Shown here piece by piece: positions 32,036-43,956 of a stretch of 64,000 bases of DNA. The DNA lies in the NCBI GenBank assembly GCA_037178855.1, contig JASJZC010000007.1, positions 10,540,001 to 10,604,000 on the forward strand. Direction: 5' to 3'. Each line of letters starts with the position of its first letter. The stretch's first letter is position 1. The notes under the pieces are model-generated. The model saw nothing but the letters and a program-made list of their open reading frames with translations, made no database searches and was not told the DNA's origin. The translations under genes and the position numbers were made by a program. The stretch is from Oscheius sp. JU75. Its lineage: Eukaryota > Nematoda > Chromadorea > Rhabditida > Rhabditidae.

Positions 32036-35000
32036 ATGGTTGCGGCAGCCTATTTCAGTCACGGTCTAACGGCTGCTGTTTGTATCCTTCTAACAACGGG
32101 AATCTGGGTGGCAGTAAGCTTTATTCATTGTTGGCATACCACTCTTAAGGTATATCTCACCTCGCGGAATAGTGGAGCTGTCACTAACTACATCACGAAT
32201 CAGTATCCTGTAACAAACAACAATGTTAATACTTACAACAACTATAATAGTGGGAACACATCAAATACTTGCGCTCAACCAAGTGGAGCTAAATGTACTG
32301 ATACTTGCGAGTGAGTTTTTGCTATCGTAGTAATGGAAGACGGTATAATAGAATAGACTGAAAGAAGATGATAAGGGATAGAATGATAGAGATTGGTGCG
32401 TCATTCAATTGACTGAAGCTGACTGCTGCTGGTTGAGAGGGATATGGAAAGTGACAGTCACTGAGCATGACTAGAACCTTTAACGGAATAAGGACACCCA
32501 AGACAGTAACTGTGGTATGAAGACAGTGTCAGAAAATTCAGACGTATGAGTTGACAACGGAGAGCATGACAGAGGCTGGTGCACCTATCAGTTGACAGAA
32601 GCTTACAGGAACTGACAAGAGACACTGAGAGGTAAATTGATTGACTATGGCAAAAATCTTAAACGGAATGACGGACCCCAACAAAATCAGTTAACCTTGT
32701 GTTCTCCTGTATTCCATAGATGCGATAATATGGAATACAGGAGAACACAAGTATATAGGGTTTCCTGTAGCTTTACAAAGAGAGAGAAAAGGAGACAGTA
32801 TGACTGAAAAGATGGCAAGGAAAAGATTTGACAAGAACAGTATGGCAGAGTTTGGTGTAACATTCAGTTGACAGAGCTTAGCAGAAACTGGGTGACAGGG
32901 ACAGGGTGATAAACTCGTTGATCAATTTAAGATCTGTAGTCTTAATGAGATAACCCGAACAAAACAATTGAATTTCATGATAGGTGCACGGATGATTATT
33001 TTAACAAAACACGAAGAAGGTGGTTGTGCAAACTTATAAAAAGTAAACTGTTTAGATTCGTGATTTGTGAATCTATACCAGCTGGCCTTCAATTTGACCC
33101 AAAGTATCCCATCTTCAATTCGACGACGAGTTGCTGGATGCGCTTGATGGGTAAACATAAAAATCTATACGAAAAATGTTCTTTTCAGCTGAAGCCCAAC
33201 AAGAGGTTCTAATTGGCAGTTACTACTGGAGTCTACTTGTCCAAGATACTGGGGATGGCTATACCTCTGATCCCACTAACACTAGCGGTGATGTAAATTC
33301 AAAGTTCAGGATTATTTCTAGGAGCTTGTTTAGGGCGCCCTTATCTACGATACGCTTCTGTCCACCGCCCAACGCGGTATCAATGTGCGAATTGCACAAA
33401 CGTATCAGGACGGAGGTAGAAGAGATCTTTGGTGCAATCTTCTTTTCAGGGTATCCTGAAACAGCCAAGTTGGAGAAGTTGGGAAATGGAACGGTCCAAT
33501 TGCGGTCTTTGGACTTTACGCAGTGGTATCCCGGCGGAATCCTCCACACAAAAACCTGGGTTGTTGATAAGAAACACTATTATGTTGGCTCAGCAAACTT
33601 TGACTGGAGATCACTTACTCAAGTAAGTTCAGCTAGCATGTTCATATTTTCCGTCATAGAAACTGACAAAATACTGCGGTGTTATTGGGAATTTAAAGAC
33701 TTTAGCTTCGTTCTAAACTTGACATCTCAGACAAAGATTTATATCTCAAACACTGAACGAAACACGGCCAATGCATCGACAAACTGCAAGATATTAAACC
33801 AGCTTTGTTACAGGACAGGTTGACAGGGTGAGACAAAAGTTTTTAGAGTAGAGGAACCAGGTGAGCTTTGCAAACTTTGACTAGTGGTCACTCACCCAAG
33901 TGGGCTCCGAAGCTTAGTAAAAAAAAACTAAAGAAATTAGCAGCAGAAACAGGAATAGCCCATAGGGGTAGGTTGACAGAAGAACAGTATTTATTCATAT
34001 TAAAAGCATGGAATAGAATGAATATCTCACAAGTAGAACCTCAATCTTTCAGGTAAAAGAACTCGGAGTAGCAGCCTTCAATTGTCCCTGTCTAGCTGAA
34101 GATGTGGGTAGAATTCTCGAAATCTATTGGCAGATGGGTGCACCCGGAGCCAAGATTCCGCAACAATGGGACTCACAATACAGCGCTCTTGGAAATGCTC
34201 AATCTTCGACTTCAGTACCCCAACCGCAGGGCAACCAGGCTGTGTACTTTTCAGTAGGACTTTTATTGAAAAAAGTTAACAGCAGATTAGGCATCCCCTC
34301 CTGGATTCCAGTCGTGCGGCAGAGAAGATGATCTAGCAGCTATGATCAAAGCTATCGATGCTGCGCAGGATTTTATCAACATGGCAGTCATGGATTATGC
34401 TCCTTCCACACTTTACATCGCCAATAACTTGTGTGACACTATAAACAAGGATATATTTAGACTTTCAGCTACTTCCCCGACCTGGATAGTGCTATCCGTC
34501 GAGCTGCTTTTGACCGACAGGTCAAGATTCAGTTCCTATTGTCGTATTGGGCCCACACCAAACTGGACTCGTTCTCTTATATGTACTCTCTACAGGACCT
34601 GAGCGACAAATTGCCTTGTGTCTATCAAAGTAAGTGAAAAAAGTGAGCACAGTCAGGAAACCGTCTATTACCCAAATATGGAAAGGGCATGATCAGGTGG
34701 CCGAGTGGTTAAGGCGTTGGACTGCTAATCCAATGGGGTTTCCCCGCGTGAGTTCGAATCTCATCCTGATCGAATCTTTTTGTCTTTTCGCCTTTACCAA
34801 ATGTTTCACTATCATTATAACTTCATTTTCCTTTTTTTAAATTCTACTGTTCCCAGCAGCCATGTCTTGTAGTCTGTCTTCAGTGGTCCGACTGTATCTC
34901 TCTCTTCCTGTCTCTTCCAATGTGGCAGTAATTTCCATGTCTCTGTCTTTCAGCTACTATTAACAAGGAAGATGTTGTCGCAATAGTCAAAAAACGTTGC

Positions 35001-35520
35001 CTCCGACACAGTATGAGTTGTTAGTTCAAACTGGAAGCCAATAAAAAATAAAAGTGAAATCCCACCTTGGATTCAGTTGTGAATTCTCACCAAATTTCAT
35101 TCATAAATATTCATAGATATCAATAGTTTTCGGGTTTCTAAACAACGCAACATGTTCAGATAACACCTGCGTCCGGAAAGGAAGCATCACTGTCAGAATA
35201 GTAGAGGTACCCGATATGCAATACGGTGCAATTCCGTATGGTCGTGTCTACCACAACAAGTATCTCACAACTGAGAAAGAGGCCTACGTTGGTGAGTTTC
35301 AGTTACTCACCGATAACAAGAACAAAATACAGGAACCTCAAATTGGTCAGCCGACTATTGGCTCTACACTGCCGGTATTGGCATAGCTGTGCGAAGTGAC
35401 GACTCCTCGCAAAAATCCTTCCTGGTCAATGATCTCAACCAAGTCTTTCTTCGGGACTGGAATTCCAATTATACTATGCCATTGACGGCTTTCACTGTCG
35501 ATGGCAAGCGTAAAACATGA
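32036..35520 (+). CDS. PLD3: PLD3/PLD4-type endolysosomal phospholipase D family protein
   Basis: PLD3/PLD4 are type II membrane proteins now known as lysosomal 5'-3' exonucleases. The start MVAAAYFSHG leads into one membrane anchor (TAAVCILLTTGIWVAVSFIH), then an Asn-rich stalk. The catalytic part starts CESIPAGLQFDPKYP, with YYWSLLVQDTGD, GINVRIAQTYQDGG, first HKD motif HTKTWVVDK...GSANFDWRSL, KELGVAAFNCPCLAEDVGRI, INMAVMDYAPSTLY, FDRQVKIQFLLSYWAHT, and second HKD motif YHNKYLTTEKEAYVGTSNWS, ending VFLRDWNSNYTMPL. Both His-x-Lys sets are intact, so it should be active. Exons include 32036-32310 and 33056 onward; all phases agree. Introns hold tandem repeats, a perfect hairpin, a pseudoexon and a tRNA gene. 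Confidence 0.94.
32390..32950 (+). repeat. Three diverged tandem units in PLD intron 1
   Basis: Units beginning TTGGTGCGTCATTCAATTGA (32393), CTGGTGCACCTATCAGTTGA (32576) and TTTGGTGTAACATTCAGTTG (about 32850) each continue with a (GACTGAAGCT/GACAGAAGCT/GACAGAGCTT) block and later a CTTAAACGGAATGACGGACC-like block. Spacings are about 183 and 276; the longer one contains the hairpin at 32696-32751. Confidence 0.6.
32696..32751 (+). repeat. Perfect 23-bp inverted repeat with 10-nt loop
   Basis: The left arm 32696-32718 (CTTGTGTTCTCC then TGTATTCCATA) and right arm 32729-32751 are exact reverse complements; the loop 32719-32728 is GATGCGATAA. It lies in intron 1 of the PLD gene, in sense or antisense alike. 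Could fold as an RNA hairpin or cruciform. Confidence 0.9.
33868..33912 (+). pseudogene. Decayed duplicate of the PLD HKD exon
   Basis: GCAAACTTTGACTAGTGGTC and then ACTCACCCAAGTG match the end of the true exon (GCAAACTTTGACTGGAGATC, ACTTACTCAAGTA at about 33594-33626). Its translation would be SFANFD-stop-WSLTQVG against SANFDWRSLTQV. It lies in the following intron with a stop codon, so it is a pseudoexon. Confidence 0.65.
34691..34772 (+). tRNA. tRNA-Ser (GCT anticodon)
   Basis: 82 nt. The acceptor stem GATCAGG pairs with CCTGATC, discriminator G at 34772. The D arm contains GGCCGAGTGGTTAAGGC; the anticodon stem TTGGA/TCCAA encloses loop CTGCTAA with anticodon GCT at 34724-34726. A long variable arm (GGGG-TTT-CCCC) marks a class II serine tRNA, and the T arm has GAGTTCGAATCTC. 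A T5 run at 34776 is a Pol III terminator. It lies in sense orientation within a PLD intron (about 34631-34953). Confidence 0.96.
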
Positions 35521-35852
35521 TTGCTTCCTGTTTTCTATTTATTGAAGATCAGAATTTGACGAAAAGCTGACCATTTTTTATGAAATTATGTGCTCTATTG
35601 TCAATATTGAAAGCGATAAATCGTCAGCAGTGCACTCTCAAAATCGATGGCTTCGACGATCTTCGCGGCTCGCGATATTCTATCGGCCAGTCGTTTTCTC
35701 CCACCTGTGCCCCGTCGCTTTGTTGCCAAGACAGCATTTTCACCCCTAATCGGTCTTGATGTACTTGTGACGCGTTAATCGATCACTGATATGACTCTCA
35801 TGCGACAAACTTTTTCTCCGACTTTAGCATATTTTCTTTTTTTTTCTGCAGA
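35521..35852. other. Short intergenic region
   Basis: 3' UTR of PLD and promoter of the next gene. A T-rich acceptor (TTTTTTTTTCTGCAG) ends at 35851, one base before the next start codon. Confidence 0.5.
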
Positions 35853-36850
35853 ATGGCCACTGAGATCACTTCTCCCACCCTGGATAACTCGATAGAGCAT
35901 GAGAAAGAGGAAACTCTTGACGAGGTAAAGTTCAAAATAAAAAAGTTTTATCCTTTGCTTTCAGATCAAGATTGACCTCAATTTTGATCGGACTACCACG
36001 ATTCTGTCCATTTCTGGAGATCACTATTATCTGGTTCTGAACAACTGCAATGTCTATGACATGGAATACAAGATAAAATTGGAAGGAGCCGTCGTGGAGA
36101 GCGGTGTCATTGGCGAGTTCAAGCAGCAGAAGGTTAAAATGCAGTTCAAGCCGACAGTTGGCCAGCGGCAATATGTTTTAGTGAGTTTTATGGCTGGGGG
36201 TCACCGAAAATCGATGCACAAGTGTTATTCTTAAGAATCAGCTGACAGTACACTTTGATGACTGATTGCAGGGCTGGATTGTCTGCTTAAGATTTGAGTC
36301 ATAGGTGTACTTGTTTTGATTAATTCTCAGAAAGTTATTTGCCTGGAATGTTAGTGGGATAAGAATGTCGAGAACAGTGGAAACATAGATAGTAGTTTTA
36401 ACTCCTAACTCCTAAAGCTACGGGAGCGATTGAGCAGACAAGCCAAGACTGGCTGTCGAGGCAGTACGGGGAATATGAGGTAAATCTATCCCGGAGAGTA
36501 GAGATGAAGTAGATGAGGTTTGAGCGCGACATTACGGCTTGCGAGCAAAAACGGAAAGGCGAAACAGTCGAGGTCACCCAGTGATCCAGCTATCCCTCAT
36601 ATTGTCGGTCTGTCTGCCTGTCGACGGGTGAAGCATCCGTGTAACTATAGCCTAGAAGGTACCGCGGGCTATTTATCTGAGAACCACGGTTTGATCTCCG
36701 CTAATGTTTTTCGGATTTCAAAAAGGAAGCCGCAAAGACGACCGCTACACTATTAACTAACATGAAACGTTTCAGGTTAACTACAACGACACTACTCACA
36801 ACACGTGCAGTCCTACCATCCTGGTTCTGGTTGACAAGATCTCAGCTTAA
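35853..36850 (+). CDS. Small beta-rich protein, possibly MSP-domain-like
   Basis: Three exons (35853-35924, about 35965-36180, about 36775-36850) join in phase to about 120 residues. MATEITSPTLDNSIEHEKEE is an acidic lead; then IKIDLNFDRTTTILSISGDH, YYLVLNNCNVYDMEYKIKLE, SGVIGEFKQQKVKMQFKPTV and QRQYVLVNYNDTTHN alternate hydrophobic and polar residues in strand-like fashion. The pattern of an Asn-Asn-Cys turn followed by a YKIKLEG strand and a basic QQKVKMQFKP strand resembles the immunoglobulin-like MSP fold of nematode sperm proteins, but the similarity is weak. No signal peptide or TM. AATAAA at 36869. Confidence 0.55.
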
Positions 36851-37548
36851 TGTCCTATCCCCTCATGAATAAACATGCTTTTCAACGTATTTTCTCAAAC
36901 GTAGGCAAATCACAGCTGATCCGATTTAGTTTTTATGAGAAACGTTTTCCTTCCGCTTTTAGCTGAGTGTCTCTTCGACAAATAAGGCTTTTTGTTACTG
37001 GTGTAAGTATCCGGAACTAACACTTCTGCCGGACATTGTTGCCTCTTCCATTAATGGGCGATATTAAATACACGAATGCCAAATTATTCATAAATGGGGG
37101 CACATGTTACTATCGTGGAAACTTTGAGTCACGCAATCTTGAAGATATTAATAACTGAGTGTTTTGGGGCCCAATTCTGGTAAGGGCATTGCCATTAACT
37201 GTATAATCTTCATCGTCACAGATCTGTTCTCCTTGTTTTCCAACTCGGAGAAGGTCATCGCTCATTTGTACTCCAAACAGGCTTCAATCTAGAGGCTTCT
37301 GTACGTAGCTAATTCAAATTTGTTCGCGACTTTTCATGCGTGTGAACCACTGAGCAATCCGGTGTTTTGGGCTCTTTAGCGTGTCATGTTGCCTGGAGAC
37401 GATGTGGACAGTAGTGGGGGTCAAATCAAGAGATTGAGCAAGTGACGAAACAGAGATAATCCAAGAAGATTAGCAGGCCTCACTATAAATCGGATAGAGC
37501 GGGAGAGAATTCTCTCACTGACACATCGCAACTTCAGCTTCATCCAAG
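36851..37548. other. Intergenic, nothing identified
   Basis: 3' UTR of the preceding gene, then promoter/5' region of the annexin gene. No additional gene, RNA or repeat seen. Confidence 0.45.
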
Positions 37549-40500
37549 ATGCCGTCTGATAGTAAAGCTACTACGAAAATCAGTGAGTCCTTGTTTGAAT
37601 CGTATGTCTGCAGTACTTTTCCCCTCTAGCTATATCTCTTTTATCGCTTAGCATTGTTCGTATTTCCTGATGTCAACTGGTCGTATTCCATATAACTTTC
37701 TCCCAGTCACGCTGTCATAGCTTCTGACACTTGTCAGCATCGATATGTTAGGTACTGCAGCTAGTTTTTATTTTAGTGACTGAAAGTTTAAGAGTCTTTT
37801 GAGACGGGCGGGTTAAGAACTTTGTCAGGTTTTGCTTTGAACGAGACCCATATCCAAGGGTAGGAAACACGAACTCTTCTTGGCTTAGTGGTGGCCGAAA
37901 TCGTTGTGTCGGACGAATCTTCAAAAACGGACCTCAAAAATTTGCTGCAACCCTTCATCCTTCTATTATTTGAAATATGGAGTATATATTTTTCACACCT
38001 TAAAAAACGATCGTGATTGTCCAACTGGGCAGTTCAATTGAAGTGAACATCCATAATTGCAGGTGTACTCTGTCTAAACACCCTTTTTATGTTCCCGTAG
38101 TCTGTATTCAAGGTAGTCGCTATTTTTAAGTGCTATTCGGAGCTTCGTACTTGCTTCTAGTTTCTTCCCGCACCTTTTTCTCAAAAACTTATTGCGATAA
38201 GCTCTCAATTAACCTTATGTTTTGTGCTGGCAAACTGCTTATGTCAGCTTCCTTCTTAATTTCCTTTTTTGGGGTAGGTCTTTGTCAGACAGATTGCGAT
38301 TGCTCTTTGTACCTGTCCCTAAAATCGTCTGACGTCCTAACTGGCGTAATACACTAGGACACATATAGTGGGCATCTTTGGATATCTGAGCGCCGCTTCC
38401 GGAACAAGTCTTCATAACATCCAAATATTTCCAATTGCAGCTATGCCTTCGATGGATGATAACAACGCGGCAGCTCCTCCGGATACACTGCTAACACCTC
38501 CAGTTCAAAGTGGTGACGAAAAGAGGAGCATTAAGGTATGTCTCCATGAGTTTATCTCTCGTAACGATGTATGATTCATTGCAGAGCAAGTTTGTTGTAT
38601 TCCACGAGATTTTACCCACATTTAAAACTACAAATCCGGAGGGCAGAGAGTTTACAGTCAGTTGCCTGTTGGTCTTAACTCTGTCCTGTCAGATGCTTCC
38701 ATTTTCTCTCATATCTATCTCTTTGACGTAAAAATATACGTCGGCAAGCCCAGATCACACATATCTCCGTTTTGACTTAGTGTATAGTCCTCATGTCTGC
38801 CAGCGCATTCTCGAAAATTGTCGTCACGCTACACGAAACTGCTTACGTTGTGTATGAACAGGCAAAAAACTATTGTTCGAAGATTAATCTGGCTGAGTGA
38901 GTCTTGGAAAAAGCGCGTTTTCACATGCTTACATAGTAGACACATGCTTATAAAACTGATTTAACCATCAATGGTCATTTCCGCGTGATCGCCCACCCTC
39001 ATCTGATAGAATATATTATTGAGAGCCGGGAGAGAAAACTCTCCCATCTCTTTGCGTCAATTTAGCTAGTAGCACGCAAAAACTTCTTCTCTCTATCCCT
39101 CCTCTTCTGTCTCTTATGGTAACACAGACTGGGCATGTGACGATGTTTATAACCAATGCATTTTCGAAACTGCATTTTTTGCCTCACTCTGTTCACACAA
39201 AGATTTGTTCAATTCCCATCAGGCGCAATTCTGTTTATGCTGGAAGCTTGGGGAGAGAAAAAGCATTAGACACCTGCCTAAGCCTCCAAACATTTGTCAT
39301 TCTAGGCAAAAACACTTTATTATTCCAGGGAGCCCACCTGACAGCTAACTTTTACGCTTTTCAGTATCAGAGCGCCGGCTCATCACTCGACTCGGATACG
39401 AGTCATCAGTCCCGCCGACGGCTTAACATGCCCATGATGTATCAAATGTACGAGAGTCAGTATGAGGATCTTCGGGGCACCGTCTACGGCCCGAATAGCC
39501 CAGATTTTCAGCCGGCTAAAGCTGGTGAAAAGCTGAGGAGTGCATGCAGTGGCTTAGGTATATTAGATTTCATTTTTCAACAACCTAAAGCTCTCAGAAA
39601 CCAACGATTTGGACATTATCAATGTGATCGTCTCGCACGACAACTTCCAACGTCAAAAGATCCAAAGTGCTTATGAGGATATGTACAAGCGGTCTTTGAC
39701 AGATGACTTGGAAGAAGAGACTGGCGGTTTCTTTCTAGATACCGCTCTCGCTTTGTTGAAGCCAGCACATCAACTCGATACTCTCAATTTATACCTGTCT
39801 ATTTCGGTAACTTTAGTCTTCTTTACCCCCTACAGCTATTTTCAGAACCGATACGGAGATCGCTCAGTGGCTATTGAAATTGCTTGCACGCGCTCAGCTA
39901 GGGTATAATTACATTGCGGCATCTGAATTTTCAATGTTTAGCAACTCCGAGTGATTCGGGAGACTTACGCTACAAACTACAAAAAACAACTGGAGAAGGA
40001 CATTGCAACCAAAGTCGAAGGCACCGTCGGCAAGATGCTCACTCTTCTTTTGTGCAAGTCACGCGAAGAGACAGGCAAACGTGTTGACGATGAACTCGTC
40101 AACAAGCATGCTGAAATGCTAGGGCAGAATAACATCGAGGACATTGCAAGAAACGTACAGCTCTTCGAGACCATCTTCACTGGAAACAGCTGGAAACACA
40201 TGGCAGCAGTCTTTGATAGGGTAAGAAGCCAATTTAAACTAAAACGCGTCAGTTTTAGTACGACGAGATGAGAAAAGACGAGAGAGATCTGGAGAGTCTT
40301 GTCCGCCGGAATAAAGTTGTCCACTCTGAGATCAAACTCATCATTCTGACATGCAGTTAGTCAAAGTGTCTTTCTTTGAAAATGTGGTTTTAGTAAAAGT
40401 AGCTCGCAACATGCAGCTGTACTTTGCTGACAAGTTGAGAGCTTCGATGACTGGTGATAAGCCCGATCATCAAACGATTATCCGGATCTGTGTCTCAAGG

Positions 40501-40708
40501 AGCGAGGTAAAACTGTTGTTAATTCAGAAAACCTTCTGCATTTCAGATCGATCTCTTTGATGTTGGTGAGGAATACAAGAGAAAATACCAGCGTCCTCTA
40601 GATTTTGACCTGCAACACACATGCAGCGGGGACTACCTCCGACTCATCTCGTATCTTCTCAATGGGTCGAATAACAATCATATGATAGGCTCCCCCACCA
40701 ACATGTGA
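37549..40708 (+). CDS. Divergent annexin with extended N-terminus
   Basis: Annexins are cytosolic Ca2+/phospholipid-binding proteins of four roughly 70-residue repeats. Exon 1 (MPSDSKATTKI) joins to MPSMDDNNAAAPPDTLLTPP, then a Tyr/Gln-rich linker (RLNMPMMYQMYESQYEDLRG). Repeat 1: DLDIINVIVSHDNFQRQKI, YEDMYKRSLTDDLEEETGG, TALALLKPAH. Repeat 2: TEIAQWLLKLLARAQ, VIRETYATNYKKQLEKDI, GKMLTLLLCKSREE. Repeat 3: AEMLGQNNIEDIARNVQLFE. Repeat 4: LYFADKLRASMTGDKP, IIRICVSRSEIDLFDVGEEY, SGDYLRLISYLLNG. The helices are recognisable, but canonical type II GxGT calcium loops are missing from the repeats I could read. Intron junction near 39800 is ambiguous (a weak GTCTAT donor fits the phase). Ends MIGSPTNM. 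Confidence 0.85.
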
Positions 40709-40893
40709 TCTCCCAATTACTGCTTTGTGTACATAATTGCATGAAATCTGTTTATTCGATATGTATTATGTCTAGAAGACGGCGGTTATTATGGGGACTC
40801 ATTATGGGTTTTGAGATCAGTAGAGCTGACTAATTTGTAGAAGAAGAAAACAATCGAGAAGATTAGCATTTTTTTTACAATTTCCTTGGACGA

Positions 40894-42568
40894 TTAATGT
40901 TTGGACTTGGGCGCCCGGATAAGGGCTTCTTGCGACGTCGAGAACACAAGTCGTCCATCTCGTGTCCAAAGTTTTCCTTCGATGAGGGTTCGAGATCCTC
41001 CTGAATCATAGTATCATCGGTTTAAGGTAGCAAATACTACGCGACACGCGTTTTATGGCTTTTTTTTTTCGCTTTTTATGGCTTCTCGACAATGATCTTA
41101 GCTATTCAACATCTTCCTCGGAAATGTATTGTGACCACGGGATCTGGGTCAAAGACTCACCAGCTATGGTACTATGATTCTCATAGAGAAGCCAATCATC
41201 TACTCGGAATCTGTCAGAGTGCATCCAGATGCAATGGTCGAGAGTCAGGGCCATGGAAGGAATGAACCCGCGTCTGAACAATAACTAAACCATGTTTCAA
41301 CAGAAGATAGACTTACCTGCTGTGAGGTCGAAGAGCAGTTTCGATCATGGTGGCATCAGAGATGTAGGCGGCAGCAGCTGCATGCAATCTTGGATCGTCT
41401 CCTGAAACCCAAGCACTATTATTTTTGGATAATTTGATCTGAAATATTGAACTATAGAAGGGACAGCACACATGAAAAAGTTCGTCTTTTGATCAGACCT
41501 GTGTCTCTAGGGAAGTTTGCTCAGTATCCATTTTTTTTCAAACAGTATCGGCTTATCTCAGCATTGTTTTCGCTATTCTAATGCTATATTCCTACTGTGA
41601 AGCCTAACTGACTCACTAGTACACTCACCAATATTCTCGTTAACTTTGATCCAAACATAGGTCTTGAACTGATCGTGATGGGGCTTCGAATCCATTTTGT
41701 CCGGCTTCAAAATGAAGTCCACGTCGACAGGACGAAACTAAACTGATAGCTGTTGCTATATAGCTCCTCTTTACCGAGAAGACGCGATAAAAAGCCGAGG
41801 GGATCTCTTCTCTTCTGAACTTGACCATAGCCTTCATAGCTGCCGGTAGCTCCATTTTCGAGGCTTTCTCCAAAATTTCCGTCCAATCCATCAAATTTTC
41901 TGGGGAGGGCACTTCTGGCATTGCTACTTGATGAACAATAGAGTCGGGCTCTGGCTGAAAGCACATAGAAAATAAAAAAGTTGGTTTCCTACTCTGTGAA
42001 ACGAAATCTGGACAGTGAAAATTGCTTCTCCATTCTGGACAGCTTTGACCAAACGGGTACAGAAACTTCTGCCATCGCGAATTGGATCGACCTGATAGAG
42101 GATTGGTTGGTCTACATTGCCTGAAAACGCATTGTTCCAGGAAACGTTGTGTCCCACCGCTTTGAATGAAGTAACTGTGCATACTATTGGGAATGAATCC
42201 ACTGGCTACAGTGGCAGTAGCCGCCGAGAGAGACTAGAACGAGATCGTACGGGTTTGACAGCAACGTACCTGTCCAATAACTTGTCCTCCATAGACATGT
42301 GGCAGTGAGAGTCTTCCTTTTAATAGATGTCTGGCTCTAAAAAGATGCATACTTCCATAAAAAGCTTAACTTACACAAAAAGATTCTTGTCAATTTTCTC
42401 CAAATTCAAAAAAGTGTCTATAAGACCCGCTTGTATATCCTCGGCCCGTGAAGAAAACTGCACATGGGACACGTTCAATAGTGTAGGGAAATGAGGAGCA
42501 GGTGCGCAAGTGCTAGGAGGACGACTTGGTCTCCTCGATGGGGGATCCATGCTGTGTTCTTCCTCCAT
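40894..42568 (-). CDS. ACOT8: Acyl-CoA thioesterase 8 (TesB/ACOT8)
   Basis: Double-hotdog thioesterase that hydrolyses fatty acyl-CoAs, peroxisomal in animals. The start [20 protein letters not shown] is 6 nt after a TTTTCAG acceptor. Family blocks: [146 protein letters not shown]. The TesB triad is conserved (Asp in YISD, Thr in TLDH, Gln in TSQEA). The C-terminus is SKH, not the usual SKL peroxisome signal. The N-terminus carries a Pro/Ser-rich extension. Confidence 0.94.
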
Positions 42569-43956
42569 TTCCCCCTGAAAAGAGCGGTCATTTCAAAACA
42601 AGCAAGGAGAATCTGATACTCGGAGAAAATAGAGCAGCGGCAAGCAAATTGCGATGCTATCTGCTGCGGTAAGTGTCGGCTAGGCTGTCTAGAACCTCAG
42701 ACTAATCAGGCATGATGCAGAAAGGAACTTTTTCTCAAGAAATGGTGAGAATGTGTAGGCAGAGAGCAAATGGCAGACAGCCAGACCCTGTTAGTCACGG
42801 TTTACGAGGCGGTGGTGCACAATGGACATGTTGTTTCTGAGCGTGAAAGAATCGAAGGTGATTTATGGCAATTCTCACGTCCTAGCCTTTTTTGCCTTTT
42901 CTAAAGGCAAGCCTAAAGGTTAGCTTATTCTTAAAAGCGTAAATGATAGTTGTTCGCGGTTTCTTTAATTTCAGGTAAAGAAAGGCAAATCCTTGAATAT
43001 AAGAGAGGAACTTGCAGCTGAGCATAAAATATCAGCTGTGGCTCCAGCTGTTGTGCTCCGCGGCTATTAAAGGACTGCCCCGTACTACGATAGGCAAACG
43101 GAAACAAAAAGCATTAAATCAGATCAATACACAATTCACAACCCTGATTGGAATCATTCCATCGGTTATGCACATCCTCGCATCACTTCATTTTCAATTT
43201 CAGGCATTTAAAAAATCTCTGTGGGGGTCGAGACCGGTTCCAAAATTTTTGCACTGGTGAGCTGTGTCTGCGTCCTTGACCGGCTGGCAAGCCGGTCTCA
43301 CTGCCATCGAGCACCTGCTGTGAAAGTGAGAGACAGGCAGGGGAAAATGCGATTACCTCGAAAATAAGAAAGGGTATAAGACTCTCAGTCGTGATCCAGA
43401 AGCTGGGCAAAACATTTGCACTGTTTTTCAAATCTGAAACTGCGGCAACACTCCATAGCACAAACACTGAAGTGCAGTTATCTGCCAATGTTGAACTAAG
43501 TTTCTTCAGCCGGCGGTACAAAGGGCGTTTATTTCTGTCACACAACCCCGGTCGCCCTGCGCAAATTGGGCTCATTTTTTGAGGGTGCGGCTGACAGTCA
43601 GCTGTAGAAATCGATTCCGTTGATACAAAATTTCGCTTTTTTGCGGGGGGAAGCGACCTTGCCCGTCTCGGGAATCATTTCACCTTAACGCCTATCCGCT
43701 AAAAGTGACCACATGCCCGATGATTGTGTTTCATTGTTTGGTCAAGCAATCGATGTCTGTGGCAATGTGTTTCTTAAACTGGCGGTGGACTCCGCAGCAC
43801 AAAAATGTCTACAACCTTTCACCGATTAGACTGTCTTATCTTTTTCTCTTTTTCTGAGCAGTCACACTACCAGGAAACTATTCTGTTGCTCTCATTACCC
43901 CTTTGCTCACAGTTTTCACATTTTCAGCTGTGTTCCGCACTAGAAATGATAGAGCA
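42569..43956. other. Divergent intergenic region
   Basis: Between ACOT8 (-) and GBA2 (+). Holds a GC-rich 8-bp hairpin at 43278-43297 (GACCGGCT/AGCCGGTC). No coding region seen. A TTTTCAG acceptor ends at 43927, 30 nt before the GBA2 start. Confidence 0.45.

Noticed and set aside
43278-43297. GC-rich hairpin suspected of being a terminator or RNA motif
   Set aside because: Only 8 bp, in intergenic eukaryotic DNA with no adjacent T-run; could easily be chance.
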